Shown here in pieces: positions 8,926-17,650 of a stretch of DNA of 64,000 bases. Origin of the DNA: Sporolactobacillus pectinivorans (lineage in GTDB: Bacteria > Bacillota > Bacilli > Bacillales > Sporolactobacillaceae). Location of the stretch: assembly GCF_002802965.1 (NCBI RefSeq), contig NZ_NXGA01000001.1, positions 1,094,744 through 1,158,743 on the forward strand, in the 5' to 3' direction. Position numbers and translations under genes: made by a program. The notes below the pieces were generated by a model, which was not told where the DNA came from, searched no databases, and saw only the letters and a program-made list of their open reading frames with translations. Every line of letters starts with the position of its first letter. The first letter of the stretch is position 1.

Positions 8926-9501
8926 ATGATGTTTGCCATCCAATATGAAATTGCTCTGCCTGCTGATTATAATATGGAGATAATACGCCGTCGTGTTGAA
9001 AACGGTGGTTCAGCTTATGATCATTATCAAGGGCTTGGTTTAAAGGCTTTTCTTATTCAAGATAAAAATGAAGAAGAAACACCAGTTAATCAGTATGCAA
9101 CTTTCTATCTCTGGACAGACACACAGGCAGCATCGAAATTTCTTTGGGGAGGAAACGGATTTCAAGCGATCGTACGAGATTTTGGCAGGCCAACCGTTCA
9201 GACATGGCTGGGCGGTAAATTTTCCTTGGGAAATTCATCAAAACGTGCTCCTGCTTTTTTGGTAAAAGAAACGACAAAAATCCCTGCATTTATTGACCCG
9301 CAAGACAGTGCTGCCGTTGCAAATCAGAGAATGAATCAATTACTGCAAAATAGTCGCCTGCATTCAACCGCTTATGCGATGAACCCAACGACATGGGAGT
9401 TGATCGTGGTGTCCCTCTGGACAGAAAAACCAGCATTAAGTGTGGAGTCAGTTTTGTACAGGATTCTTCACTTATCCACTCCCGAAATTACAAGCCTGTG
9501 A
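8926..9501 (+). CDS. DUF4865-family protein
   Basis: A 191-residue soluble protein with no signal peptide. It resembles the DUF4865 family as I remember it: an opening like MFAIQYEIALPADYNMEIIRRR, then FLIQDKNEE, YATFYLWTDT, KFLWGGNGFQAIVRDFGRP and VQTWLGG. Members are often encoded beside LysR regulators and are thought to be dimeric alpha-beta barrel-like enzymes, but no reaction is known to me. GGGAGG precedes two adjacent ATGs at 8926 and 8929; the second has the better spacing. It appears to be monocistronic, and no LysR gene is adjacent. Confidence 0.7.
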   Translation: MMFAIQYEIALPADYNMEIIRRRVENGGSAYDHYQGLGLKAFLIQDKNEEETPVNQYATFYLWTDTQAASKFLWGGNGFQAIVRDFGRPTVQTWLGGKFSLGNSSKRAPAFLVKETTKIPAFIDPQDSAAVANQRMNQLLQNSRLHSTAYAMNPTTWELIVVSLWTEKPALSVESVLYRILHLSTPEITSL

Positions 9502-9792
9502 GCATTTATGCAGCAGCAGTACACCTTTCAAAAATATTTCCTGCAACGTTTAATACACATGAGCAGGCATATGATATATTGACAATCAATCATATCTTCG
9601 GAGGGCTGGCACGAATGAGGCATTAAAAAGGGGATTAGAAGAATGCCAATAAAGAATTAAAAACAGTGCGGCACTCATTGTGGATGTCCGAGATCCGCCA
9701 TCATTCTTGGGAGTTAAGTACTCGTTTATGAGAGTCAAGCACCCTCAGTCAGCAATTTTGCACCCCTACCTTTGCACCTTCGATGAGAGCTT

Positions 9793-10251
9793 TTATTTTC
9801 GCTCTAAAATATACGTCTTTTTATAAAAGCCAAATTTCTGATAAAAATCTAAAGCGTTCTCGTTGCCTTCACACACACCTATAATAATGGTTTGTGCTTT
9901 ATGATTTTCTAACCAAGCTATCGATCGATTCATGAGTTCAGCGCCAAACCCATATTTGCGATAGTCCTTTTCAATGAATAGGGAATCAATCTCCCCGCAT
10001 TTGTCCTTATCGATGGTACAAATACAATAACCAATATAGGTATTATTGTCCTTATCTAAAATTAAATTTATGTTTACATCACGACCAGGTTCTAAGAACT
10101 TTTGTTTTCGCTTTTCAAAAGTGAAGCACTCAAATTTATATGAAAAATGGGTTGAAAGATTTTTATGGTGGTTGTTTAGTTTCTCCCATAGGGGCTGTAC
10201 AGCATCAAGCAACTCTTTTCCACCATCAATCACTGCTAAGTGTCTCATCAT
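9793..10251 (-). CDS. GNAT-family N-acetyltransferase
   Basis: A 152-residue single-domain GNAT protein. The acetyl-CoA binding motif A is IDSLFIEKDYRKYGFGAELMNR (about residues 88-109), with the R/K-x-x-G-x-G/A loop, and motif B is NENALDFYQKFGF. The acceptor substrate cannot be read. It is flanked by a 291-bp stretch on one side and about 350 bp on the other without genes, and seems to be transcribed alone. Confidence 0.85.
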   Translation of the reverse strand: MMRHLAVIDGGKELLDAVQPLWEKLNNHHKNLSTHFSYKFECFTFEKRKQKFLEPGRDVNINLILDKDNNTYIGYCICTIDKDKCGEIDSLFIEKDYRKYGFGAELMNRSIAWLENHKAQTIIIGVCEGNENALDFYQKFGFYKKTYILERK

Positions 10252-10604
10252 GTATCCCTCGCGTTTTTAAAAGATTAGAATCCAAGCTTATTATGATGGA
10301 CACATAATTTTTACGCAATCCAAGTTTGCTATTCAGTGTAATGCTCGTACGTCCAGTGGAGGTTTTGTTTTTTTATTTGTTTACTCAATTAGCTCTTCTT
10401 TAACATGTCACTTATCATACACGCATTGCTTAAGCGCTTTTCCTGTCCCAATCTATGCCGGTACAAGAAACATAGATACTAATCCATTTTTCCTAATAGT
10501 CGCCAATTTTTACAAATAGAAAATATTATGAAAATCAAGGATTAATCTTTTGGAACTATGATCAAATTGTGACAAATTTATTTGGAATGGGAGACGATTG
10601 GAAA
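10252..10604 (+). other. Intergenic region before the secreted phosphoesterase
   Basis: No gene, repeat or convincing terminator is seen. It must carry the promoters of two divergent genes, but no clean -35/-10 pair stands out. Confidence 0.3.
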
Positions 10605-12260
10605 ATGATCAGGCTCAAGTTAAAGAAAAAGTGGACGGCCGGTTTGATTGCCGCCATGCTGGTTGCGACCGGCGGTTACTTTGCTTTGCCGGATGCCCAG
10701 ACATTGGCTGCAAAATCAGCGCCCCAGCTCAGTAACAGCTATTCCTACGTTAAGTATCAGGGAAGTACGACCACGCCGATCAAACATGTTGTCGTCATTT
10801 TTCAGGAGAATATCTCATTTGATCATTATTTTGGGACCTATCCGCATGCCCTGAATCCAAAGGGCGAACCTGCTTTCCATGCCGCGCCGGATACGCCGAC
10901 TGTCAACGGCTTGAGTTCCTCACTTCTGACGAATAATCCCAATGGGGTAAATCCGCAGAGACTGGACCGCACGCAGGCAGTCACGAGCGGCAATGATCAC
11001 AGTTACACAAATGAGCAGAAGGCAGCTAACGGCGGTCAGATGAATCAATTTGTTGCTTATGGGGGACATGGTGCAACGAACGTCATGAATTATTATGATG
11101 GAAACACAGTCACCGGATTATGGAATTATGCGCAGCATAACGCTTTGAATGATAACTCATTTGGGACAAGCTATGGTCCTTCTTCACCGGGCGCTCTGAA
11201 TCTTATTTCCGGTCAGACTCACGGAGCAGTGCCTTATACTGCAAATGCCACTGCCGGCGGTCAAAAAATCAGCAGCGGCGTTGTCAGCGGACTGGTCAAT
11301 AATGGCACGCTGTACAATGATATCGATCCTTACTTTGACAATACATCAAAAGGAAACACAGTGGCCATGACGGGCAAGAATGTCGGCAACATGCTCAATG
11401 ATAAGCATATCACTTGGGGCTGGTTTGAAGGCGGTTTTCACAGCGCAGGCGAACAGCACAAGAATGTTGGCGGAGTGAATTCTACCGATTACATCCCGCA
11501 TCATGAACCCTTCCAGTATTATCAATCAACAGCAAATCAAAATCATGTGGCGCCGTCTACAGCTTCGATGATTGGAAAGACGGATCAGGCGAATCACCAG
11601 TACGATCTGACCGATTTCTGGACAGCTGCAAAATCAGGCAATCTGCCTTCCGTAAGCTTCTTAAAAGCGCCTGCTTATCAGGATGGACATTCCGGCTATT
11701 CTGATCCGCTCGATGAACAGACATTTCTTACAAATACGATCAACAATCTCGAACAGCTATCATCGTGGAAAGATACTGCAGTCATCATCGCTTATGATGA
11801 TTCGGACGGATGGTACGATCACGTGATGCCGCCACTCGTCAATGGGTCAAATGATCCGACGGCTGATGCGCTTAACGGGCCGGGTGTTGCCGGTCAGGTT
11901 AAACCTGGTGCTTATTTTGACCGCGCGGGTTACGGGCCTCGGCTTCCGCTCCTGGTGATCTCTCCATATGCCAAATCTAATTTTGTTGATAATACATTGA
12001 CCGACCAATCCTCGATCTTGCGGTTCATTGAAGACAACTGGGGGTTAGGGGGAATAGGTGACCAATCTTTTGATGCTATGGCCGGAAGCCTGGAGAACAT
12101 GTTTGATTTTACGGATCATGGAAATAACAAACCGCTCTATCTGAATCCGGGTACCGGTCTGGTTGAAAGCAAAGCTGCTGCAAAAAAGCAGGGAACGGAC
12201 TATCTGAAGACACTTTATGAAGATGCAGGTGTCACACTGCCAAAAGAAATATCAAAATAA
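10605..12260 (+). CDS. Secreted phosphoesterase of the PLC/AcpA family
   Basis: An exported phosphoesterase of the bacterial phospholipase C / acid phosphatase AcpA family (Pfam Phosphoesterase). With the ATG at 10605 (GGGAG upstream) the protein has 551 residues and a classical signal peptide: basic MIRLKLKKKW, a hydrophobic core, then an AAKSAP-type cleavage region. The family opening HVVVIFQENISFDHYFGTYP follows at about residue 54, with E and N as metal/nucleophile-region residues. Later come FLKAPAYQDGHSGYSDPLDEQ and AVIIAYDDSDGWYDHV, the family's metal-binding C-terminal motif. Substrate (phospholipid or general phosphomonoester) is not determined. In-frame GTG and ATG codons upstream would spoil the signal peptide. 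A terminator follows. Confidence 0.88.
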   Translation: MIRLKLKKKWTAGLIAAMLVATGGYFALPDAQTLAAKSAPQLSNSYSYVKYQGSTTTPIKHVVVIFQENISFDHYFGTYPHALNPKGEPAFHAAPDTPTVNGLSSSLLTNNPNGVNPQRLDRTQAVTSGNDHSYTNEQKAANGGQMNQFVAYGGHGATNVMNYYDGNTVTGLWNYAQHNALNDNSFGTSYGPSSPGALNLISGQTHGAVPYTANATAGGQKISSGVVSGLVNNGTLYNDIDPYFDNTSKGNTVAMTGKNVGNMLNDKHITWGWFEGGFHSAGEQHKNVGGVNSTDYIPHHEPFQYYQSTANQNHVAPSTASMIGKTDQANHQYDLTDFWTAAKSGNLPSVSFLKAPAYQDGHSGYSDPLDEQTFLTNTINNLEQLSSWKDTAVIIAYDDSDGWYDHVMPPLVNGSNDPTADALNGPGVAGQVKPGAYFDRAGYGPRLPLLVISPYAKSNFVDNTLTDQSSILRFIEDNWGLGGIGDQSFDAMAGSLENMFDFTDHGNNKPLYLNPGTGLVESKAAAKKQGTDYLKTLYEDAGVTLPKEISK

Positions 12261-12320
12261 TCCACTAAAATGTATGAATGACTTTTTTTAATCAGGTCAG
12301 GTGCGAACGGCTTCATGGTG

Positions 12321-12366
12321 ACTTCCCGGGTGCTGCTCATTATTGGGCAGGCCTGGGAAGTTTTTT
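12321..12366 (+). terminator. Terminator after the phosphoesterase
   Basis: ACTTCCCGGG pairs with CCTGGGAAG, followed by six T. Loop about 20 nt. Confidence 0.9.
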
Positions 12367-12539
12367 GTTAATGGAAAAAGCTGCATTTAAGAGAGCAGGA
12401 ATATCTCCGTACAGCTTCGTATTCGACATTGAAATGTGTTGATTTCTCGGATAAACTGGTTTTAGCAAGAATCATAATAGATTAAGAATATTTTTTCACG
12501 GTATTATTCAAACGATTCTATCAAACTATGAGAAGAAAA

Positions 12540-12600
12540 TTTGGCGAAGCCAAGTCTACGGCATAGATTAAGGCCTTAATATTACTTATGCCGTTTCTTA
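12540..12600 (+). promoter_or_regulatory. Two adjacent hairpins in the protease leader
   Basis: TTGGC-GAA-GCCAA forms a short hairpin at about 12541-12553. It is followed by an ACGGCATA/TATGCCGT stem (about 12559-12595) that encloses the perfect palindrome ATTAAGGCCTTAAT. They lie 40-100 nt before the protease start and could be mRNA leader structure. I could not match them to a known riboswitch class. Confidence 0.4.
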
Positions 12601-12637
12601 ACTCTCCGATTAGCGTCAGAAAGGCGGGCAGAGGACG

Positions 12638-14476
12638 ATGAAAAAAATAAACAGCGGGATCATTCTTTTGCTTACCTTTTTGATGATTCTCTTTCCGGCC
12701 CCTTCAGCGGTTTTGGCAGCCGGAAGTGCCGCAACCGTTTCTCATCCGGTTCTGATCAGCAATGAATCGCCGAATGGTAATTTATCGGAGAACGTAGCCG
12801 GCTATATAGCCGGTGTTCAGCATGTCGCCGGTGAAAAGATCGTCAGAGGCGATCTTGATCAGATCCGTCCGCAAAGGAAAATCAACCGGAACGAAATATT
12901 AAAAAACAAGAGTGATGTGGCTCTGAAAACGGTCCAGAAGCCAATCACTTCCCGGAAATTCTGGATTTATGATTTCAATAATTACAACAGCAGGCAGATC
13001 AATGCCACACTTAAATATCAAGGCCAACATACAAATTTATGGGAGAATGGCAATGAGCTGTCGGCCGCCGATCTGGACAAATTAGGAACAGTCTTTGATC
13101 AAACGATTTATCCGCTGGATACCCAAACTTTTGGCAGCCCCTCCAATGTGGATGGGGATGGCAAAATCAATATATTATGCTATGACATCAGCGGCGGGTC
13201 AGGTGAAGCGTTGACTGCAGGCTACTTTGATCCCAATGATCTGACTGCCATGCCGGATTCCAATCACTCCGAGTTGCTTTATATTGATTCCGGCGCTTCG
13301 ATGGGGGATGCCGGACATAAAGATCTCAGTAATGCGCTGACGACGATGGCTCATGAATTTCAGCATTTAATCAACTATAACCAGAAGGTTCTGGTGCAAA
13401 AGCATCAGGAGATGGATACATGGATGAATGAGGGGCTTGCGATGGCAGCCGAACAGATTTACTCTGAGAAGATTCATTCCGGACAGGTGCTTCAGGATCG
13501 AATTGATTATTACAATGATGATCCATCCGCATCGATTTCCTCGGGACAGTCTCTTGTTTACTGGGATTATGCTGGTGACGATCTTGCCAATTATTCTTTG
13601 TCTTATTTATTTTTTCAGTACTTGAGGATCCAGTGCGGGCAGGGGAATGCCGTTTATAAACAGGTGATTGATGATCCGCACAGCAATTATCTCGCCATTC
13701 AGGATGTGATTCAGCGTTACATTAATCCGAAGATAACTTTTGGTGAATTCATGACGGACTTTCGGTTCGCATTGTATCTGAATAAACGTTCGGGATTGTA
13801 CGGATTTCATGGGGAAGCGGGCTTCCAATCGATCAAGAAAAGAGTCTATAATGTCAAATCTGGTTTTCCGAAGCTCAGGGGTGGCGGTGCGATTGTTGCG
13901 GCAAATTCGGCATCTGTGAATTTGGCAACTAAGGGTGTAGATGTAACGTATACGAATCTTGCTTCGACTGACCAGACAGTGCCGGCACGTCCGCTGGCAG
14001 GCCGGGTGACGGACAAGAGCCAGGCTGTGTCCGGCACAACCGAGGCGAACGCGACCGTTATCATTACTTCGGGCGGAAAAATACTGGCCGAGGGAAGAAC
14101 TGGTGCCTCCGGATGGTTCACGCTGCCGATTAAGAAACAAAAGGGAAATTCGGTGCTTGATATTTTTGCTGAAGACGCTGCCGGAAATGTTGGTACATCG
14201 GACGTAGTCAGGGTTGCCGATTTAACACCGCCGGCACGTCCGACCGTCTATCATTTTTCCAATCGGCAGCTGTCGGTCACTGGAAAAGCAGAGCCAGGTT
14301 CAAGGGTTATGATCACATTGGGAAAGAAGACGCTTGGATCGGCCACAACGAGCAGCAAGGGGTATTTTTCCGTGCGCCTTGCCAAAAAACAGCAAGCGGG
14401 GGAACATCTTGCGGCTTATGCAACGGATCAGTCCGCAAACAGAAGTGCTGCATGCTATTTCATTGTAACCCGGTAA
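12638..14476 (+). CDS. Secreted M30-like zinc metalloprotease with C-terminal Ig-like repeats
   Basis: A 612-residue exported protein. The signal peptide (residues 1-28) ends in an SAVLAAG-type site. The catalytic zinc motif is HEFQH at 239-243, followed by MNEGLA with Glu 265 as likely third ligand; this HEFQH...WMNEG arrangement is that of hyicolysin-type (M30) peptidases. VDGDGKINIL near 171 is a calcium-loop-like segment. Residues about 430-612 hold two bacterial Ig-like modules with the same phrasing (PARPLAGRVTDKSQAVSGTT and PARPTVYHFSNRQLSVTGKA), typical wall or matrix-binding repeats. The ATG has AGAGG upstream. It is separately transcribed from the phosphoesterase. Confidence 0.85.
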   Translation: MKKINSGIILLLTFLMILFPAPSAVLAAGSAATVSHPVLISNESPNGNLSENVAGYIAGVQHVAGEKIVRGDLDQIRPQRKINRNEILKNKSDVALKTVQKPITSRKFWIYDFNNYNSRQINATLKYQGQHTNLWENGNELSAADLDKLGTVFDQTIYPLDTQTFGSPSNVDGDGKINILCYDISGGSGEALTAGYFDPNDLTAMPDSNHSELLYIDSGASMGDAGHKDLSNALTTMAHEFQHLINYNQKVLVQKHQEMDTWMNEGLAMAAEQIYSEKIHSGQVLQDRIDYYNDDPSASISSGQSLVYWDYAGDDLANYSLSYLFFQYLRIQCGQGNAVYKQVIDDPHSNYLAIQDVIQRYINPKITFGEFMTDFRFALYLNKRSGLYGFHGEAGFQSIKKRVYNVKSGFPKLRGGGAIVAANSASVNLATKGVDVTYTNLASTDQTVPARPLAGRVTDKSQAVSGTTEANATVIITSGGKILAEGRTGASGWFTLPIKKQKGNSVLDIFAEDAAGNVGTSDVVRVADLTPPARPTVYHFSNRQLSVTGKAEPGSRVMITLGKKTLGSATTSSKGYFSVRLAKKQQAGEHLAAYATDQSANRSAACYFIVTR

Positions 14477-14683
14477 AACATCTCCAGATGCCCCATACTC
14501 AATCTCATCGCGGGTGTTGAAAAAAGCATAGATGTAAACGGATACATTTCCGGCAATCATAAGATATGCTGATAAAATAGTCTCCGAAAATTGATAAAGT
14601 GTAATTAATGCCAATAACTCCCGGCCGATCGGGTAAAGATAACAGAATAAGCAGCACAGTTGCTCGATTGAGTTGATCCAAAG

Positions 14684-17356
14684 ATGGGGTGGGCAAATAT
14701 GTGGTTTTCCAAATCGGCCGACGGGGTTTTTAAAGCGTTCAATGTTGAACCATTGCAAGGGCTTTCTTCGGAGGAAGCGCTGATTAGGCTGAAAAAATAT
14801 GGAGAAAACAAGCTGAAGGGCAAACCTGCGAAGAGCCTTGCAGCGCTTTTTTTCTCCCAGCTCAGGGATATGCTCATTTATGTTCTGATGGGTGCTGCTG
14901 TCGTCACATTACTTATTGGAGAATATGCGGATGCTGTGATTATCTTGCTTGTTGTCCTATTAAATGCAGTGATCGGTGTTTTTCAGGAATACAAAGCGGG
15001 AAAAGCAATCGAGGCGCTGAAAAGGCTGACGGTCCCGAAGGCGCTGGTGCGCCGCGATGGAGAAGTCAAAGAGCTTGATTCCGGAGAGCTTGTGCCGGGC
15101 GATGTCATTGTGCTCGACACCGGACGGTTCGTTCCCGCGGATCTGCGCCTGGTTGAAAGCGTGAATTTGCAGATTGAAGAATCAGCGCTGACCGGTGAGT
15201 CGGTGCCTTCAGAGAAAAATGCGGAGGATGTTTTCAGCGATCCGAAGACGCCGCTCGGCGATCAGTTGAATATGGCATTCATGTCAACGCTGGCAACGTA
15301 CGGGCGGGGCGAAGGGATTGTAGTCGGGACGGGAATGAACACGGAAATCGGGAAAATAGCTCGGGTGCTTGACGAGGATGATGATGATTTGACGCCGCTT
15401 CAGAAGAAGCTGGCTGATTTAGGAAAAATGCTGGGCTACATCGCGATCGCAATCTGTGTGGCTATTTTTATTATTGCACTGATCCAGAAGCGTGACCTTT
15501 TTGAAATGTTTCTGACCGCTATCAGTCTGGCGGTTGCCGCTATTCCGGAAGGACTTCCGGCAATTGTTGCCATCGTCCTGGCACTGGGGGTGACACGCAT
15601 GTCACGTATCCACGCGATTGTCAAAAGGCTGCCGGCGGTCGAAACGCTTGGTTCTGTGAATATCATCTGCTCGGATAAAACGGGAACGCTAACCCAAAAC
15701 AAAATGACTGTCGTCCACACTTATATGTACCGGAAATTCATCGATGTTCCAAAAGGGGAACCAGCAGATACCGGGACGCAGGACATGAAGGATATGATCG
15801 AGTCATTCGTTCTGTGTTCGGACGCGACATATGAAAATGATGAAAGCACGGGTGATCCGACGGAGGTGGCGTTGGTCGTTCTTGGCGAGAAATACCACCT
15901 GCCTAAAAGAGCTCTTGATTCAGCGCATGAAAGGATTGCCGAAAGGCCGTTTGATTCCGACCGGAAGCTGATGTCGACTTTGAACAGAGAAGGTAACGGG
16001 TTCCGAATTCATACCAAGGGTGCCATTGACAATATCCTGAAGATTGCGACCCATGCCCGGGCTGACGGTAAAGTTGTACCGTTGACTGCAGAGATGAAAA
16101 ACGATTATCTAAGGGCGGCTGAAAAAATGTCTGATCGGGCGCTAAGGGTGCTTGGCGCGGCCTATAAAGATACGGAAAAAGTGCTTGAACCCGATGAGAT
16201 GGAAAAGGATCTGACTGTGCTCGGCCTCGTTGGCATGATTGATCCGCCGAGGCTTGAAGTCCGCGACGCGATCGGAAAAGCTAAAAGTGCAGGAATCACA
16301 CCGGTGATGATTACCGGGGATCACCAGCATACGGCTGCAGCCATTGCCAAGGAACTCGGCATCAGTGCAGCGCCGAATCAGGTTATTTCCGGCAGCGAAA
16401 TTGACGCTATACCGGACGATGTATTTAATAAAGAAATGAACCGTTATCGCGTCTTTGCCCGCGTGTCTCCAGAGCATAAAGTCCGGATTGTCAAAGCTTT
16501 TCAATCACAAGGTAACATTGTGTCGATGACTGGCGATGGGGTGAATGACGCGCCTTCACTGAAGCGGGCGGATATCGGCGTTGCTATGGGCATTACCGGT
16601 ACAGATGTGTCCAAGGGTGCCAGCGATATGATTCTGATGGATGACAATTTTGCGACGATTGTTGCTGCAATTGAAGAAGGACGCAATATTTACAATAATA
16701 TCAGGAAATCAGTCGTCTTCCTGTTGTCCTGCAATCTTGGGGAAATCATAGCAATTTTTGCTTCGGTACTCTTTTCCTGGCCGGTACCGCTGATGCCAAC
16801 CCAAATCCTCTGGATCAATCTGATCACCGACACTTTCCCGGCCATCGCGTTGGGCGTTGATCCCGGCGACCGGAATATCATGAAGGAAAAGCCAAGAAGC
16901 CCGAAAGAAAGCTTCTTCGCAGGCGGTGCCGCACTCAGGGCAATTTTGGGCGGAACATTGATTGGTATTCTGACACTGGCGGCTTTTTATTTCGGATTAA
17001 ATGAGCATGGATTTGGCATGGCTTCAAAAGGGATTCCTGAAGATGTGCTCACTTATGCCGAAACGATGGCCTTCGTTGTGCTGGCAGCTTCCCAGCTTTT
17101 TTATGCGCTGGCCATGCGCCACTCATTTCAGTCGATTTTCAGAATCGGTTTGCTTTCCAATAAATATCTCATTGCTTCAATTCTGTTTGGACTGGTTCTG
17201 CAGTGTGCTGTCATATCAACCTCTTTTCTGTCCGGTGCCTTTCATGTGCAGATGCTGTCGCTCCGGGACTGGAGCATTGTGATCGCTCTTTCCCTTATTC
17301 CGCTTGCAGTAAATGAATGCATCAAAGCAGGAATGAGAATCAGATCAGGGAAATAA
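14684..17356 (+). CDS. P-type Ca2+-transporting ATPase (P2A, SERCA/PacL-like)
   Basis: An 890-residue P2-type ATPase that pumps cations, most likely Ca2+, out of the cell. In order: actuator motif ALTGESVPSEK, the ion-binding helix motif AAIPEGLPAIV, the phosphorylation site CSDKTGTLTQ (Asp 331 from the first ATG), the nucleotide-binding HTKGA region, the hinge TGDGVNDAPSLKRADIGVAMG, and the C-terminal six-helix membrane half with ILWINLITDTFPAIALG. Length and PEGL motif fit YloB/PacL-type calcium pumps. A second ATG at 14699, behind a G-rich stretch, is an equally good start. No partner gene is adjacent. Confidence 0.9.
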   Translation: MGWANMWFSKSADGVFKAFNVEPLQGLSSEEALIRLKKYGENKLKGKPAKSLAALFFSQLRDMLIYVLMGAAVVTLLIGEYADAVIILLVVLLNAVIGVFQEYKAGKAIEALKRLTVPKALVRRDGEVKELDSGELVPGDVIVLDTGRFVPADLRLVESVNLQIEESALTGESVPSEKNAEDVFSDPKTPLGDQLNMAFMSTLATYGRGEGIVVGTGMNTEIGKIARVLDEDDDDLTPLQKKLADLGKMLGYIAIAICVAIFIIALIQKRDLFEMFLTAISLAVAAIPEGLPAIVAIVLALGVTRMSRIHAIVKRLPAVETLGSVNIICSDKTGTLTQNKMTVVHTYMYRKFIDVPKGEPADTGTQDMKDMIESFVLCSDATYENDESTGDPTEVALVVLGEKYHLPKRALDSAHERIAERPFDSDRKLMSTLNREGNGFRIHTKGAIDNILKIATHARADGKVVPLTAEMKNDYLRAAEKMSDRALRVLGAAYKDTEKVLEPDEMEKDLTVLGLVGMIDPPRLEVRDAIGKAKSAGITPVMITGDHQHTAAAIAKELGISAAPNQVISGSEIDAIPDDVFNKEMNRYRVFARVSPEHKVRIVKAFQSQGNIVSMTGDGVNDAPSLKRADIGVAMGITGTDVSKGASDMILMDDNFATIVAAIEEGRNIYNNIRKSVVFLLSCNLGEIIAIFASVLFSWPVPLMPTQILWINLITDTFPAIALGVDPGDRNIMKEKPRSPKESFFAGGAALRAILGGTLIGILTLAAFYFGLNEHGFGMASKGIPEDVLTYAETMAFVVLAASQLFYALAMRHSFQSIFRIGLLSNKYLIASILFGLVLQCAVISTSFLSGAFHVQMLSLRDWSIVIALSLIPLAVNECIKAGMRIRSGK

Positions 17357-17569
17357 ATGAAATCCAGAATTTAAAAAAAGCAGTCCCCCGCAAAAACAGC
17401 TGTTTTTTTCTGCCCCGAATCAAGAGAAACTCGCATGAAGTGGGTGATAAAAGTTCGAAAGCGGATGATTACTCCACCTGGCAGCTGGAACGCAAAGTAG
17501 TGCTGCGGTAAATTCCTGTATTTTACTAAGGTCAGGCGCCTAGTTTTCAGAACACAGCTTTATCACATT

Positions 17570-17588
17570 TATAATGAAAACGCTTTAA
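17570..17588 (+). promoter_or_regulatory. -10 region with overlapping cre-like site
   Basis: TATAAT at 17570-17575 overlaps TGAAAACGCTTTAA (17575-17588), a near match to the CcpA cre consensus. It lies about 65 bp before the PRD regulator, consistent with catabolite repression. The remaining sequence between 17357 and 17650 shows no gene. Confidence 0.55.
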
Positions 17589-17650
17589 TAAGTTGTGATG
17601 AAGTCTCACCGGCAACCATTTATAATTCAGATTGTAGGGGGGCTGAGAAC

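Noticed and set aside
9663..9790. A short stretch reading ALIVDVRDPPSF, like a rhodanese start
   Set aside because: Only a dozen residues fit; no start codon, ribosome binding site or active-site cysteine follows, so it could be chance.
12540..12637. Cyclic-di-GMP riboswitch
   Set aside because: GAAGCC near 12547 is reminiscent, but the conserved GGCAAA and tetraloop-receptor halves of the class I aptamer are missing.
13607..14140. Long antisense frames inside the M30-like protease
   Set aside because: The sense strand carries signal peptide, zinc motif and Ig-like repeats; the antisense peptide is Arg/Cys-rich and unstructured.
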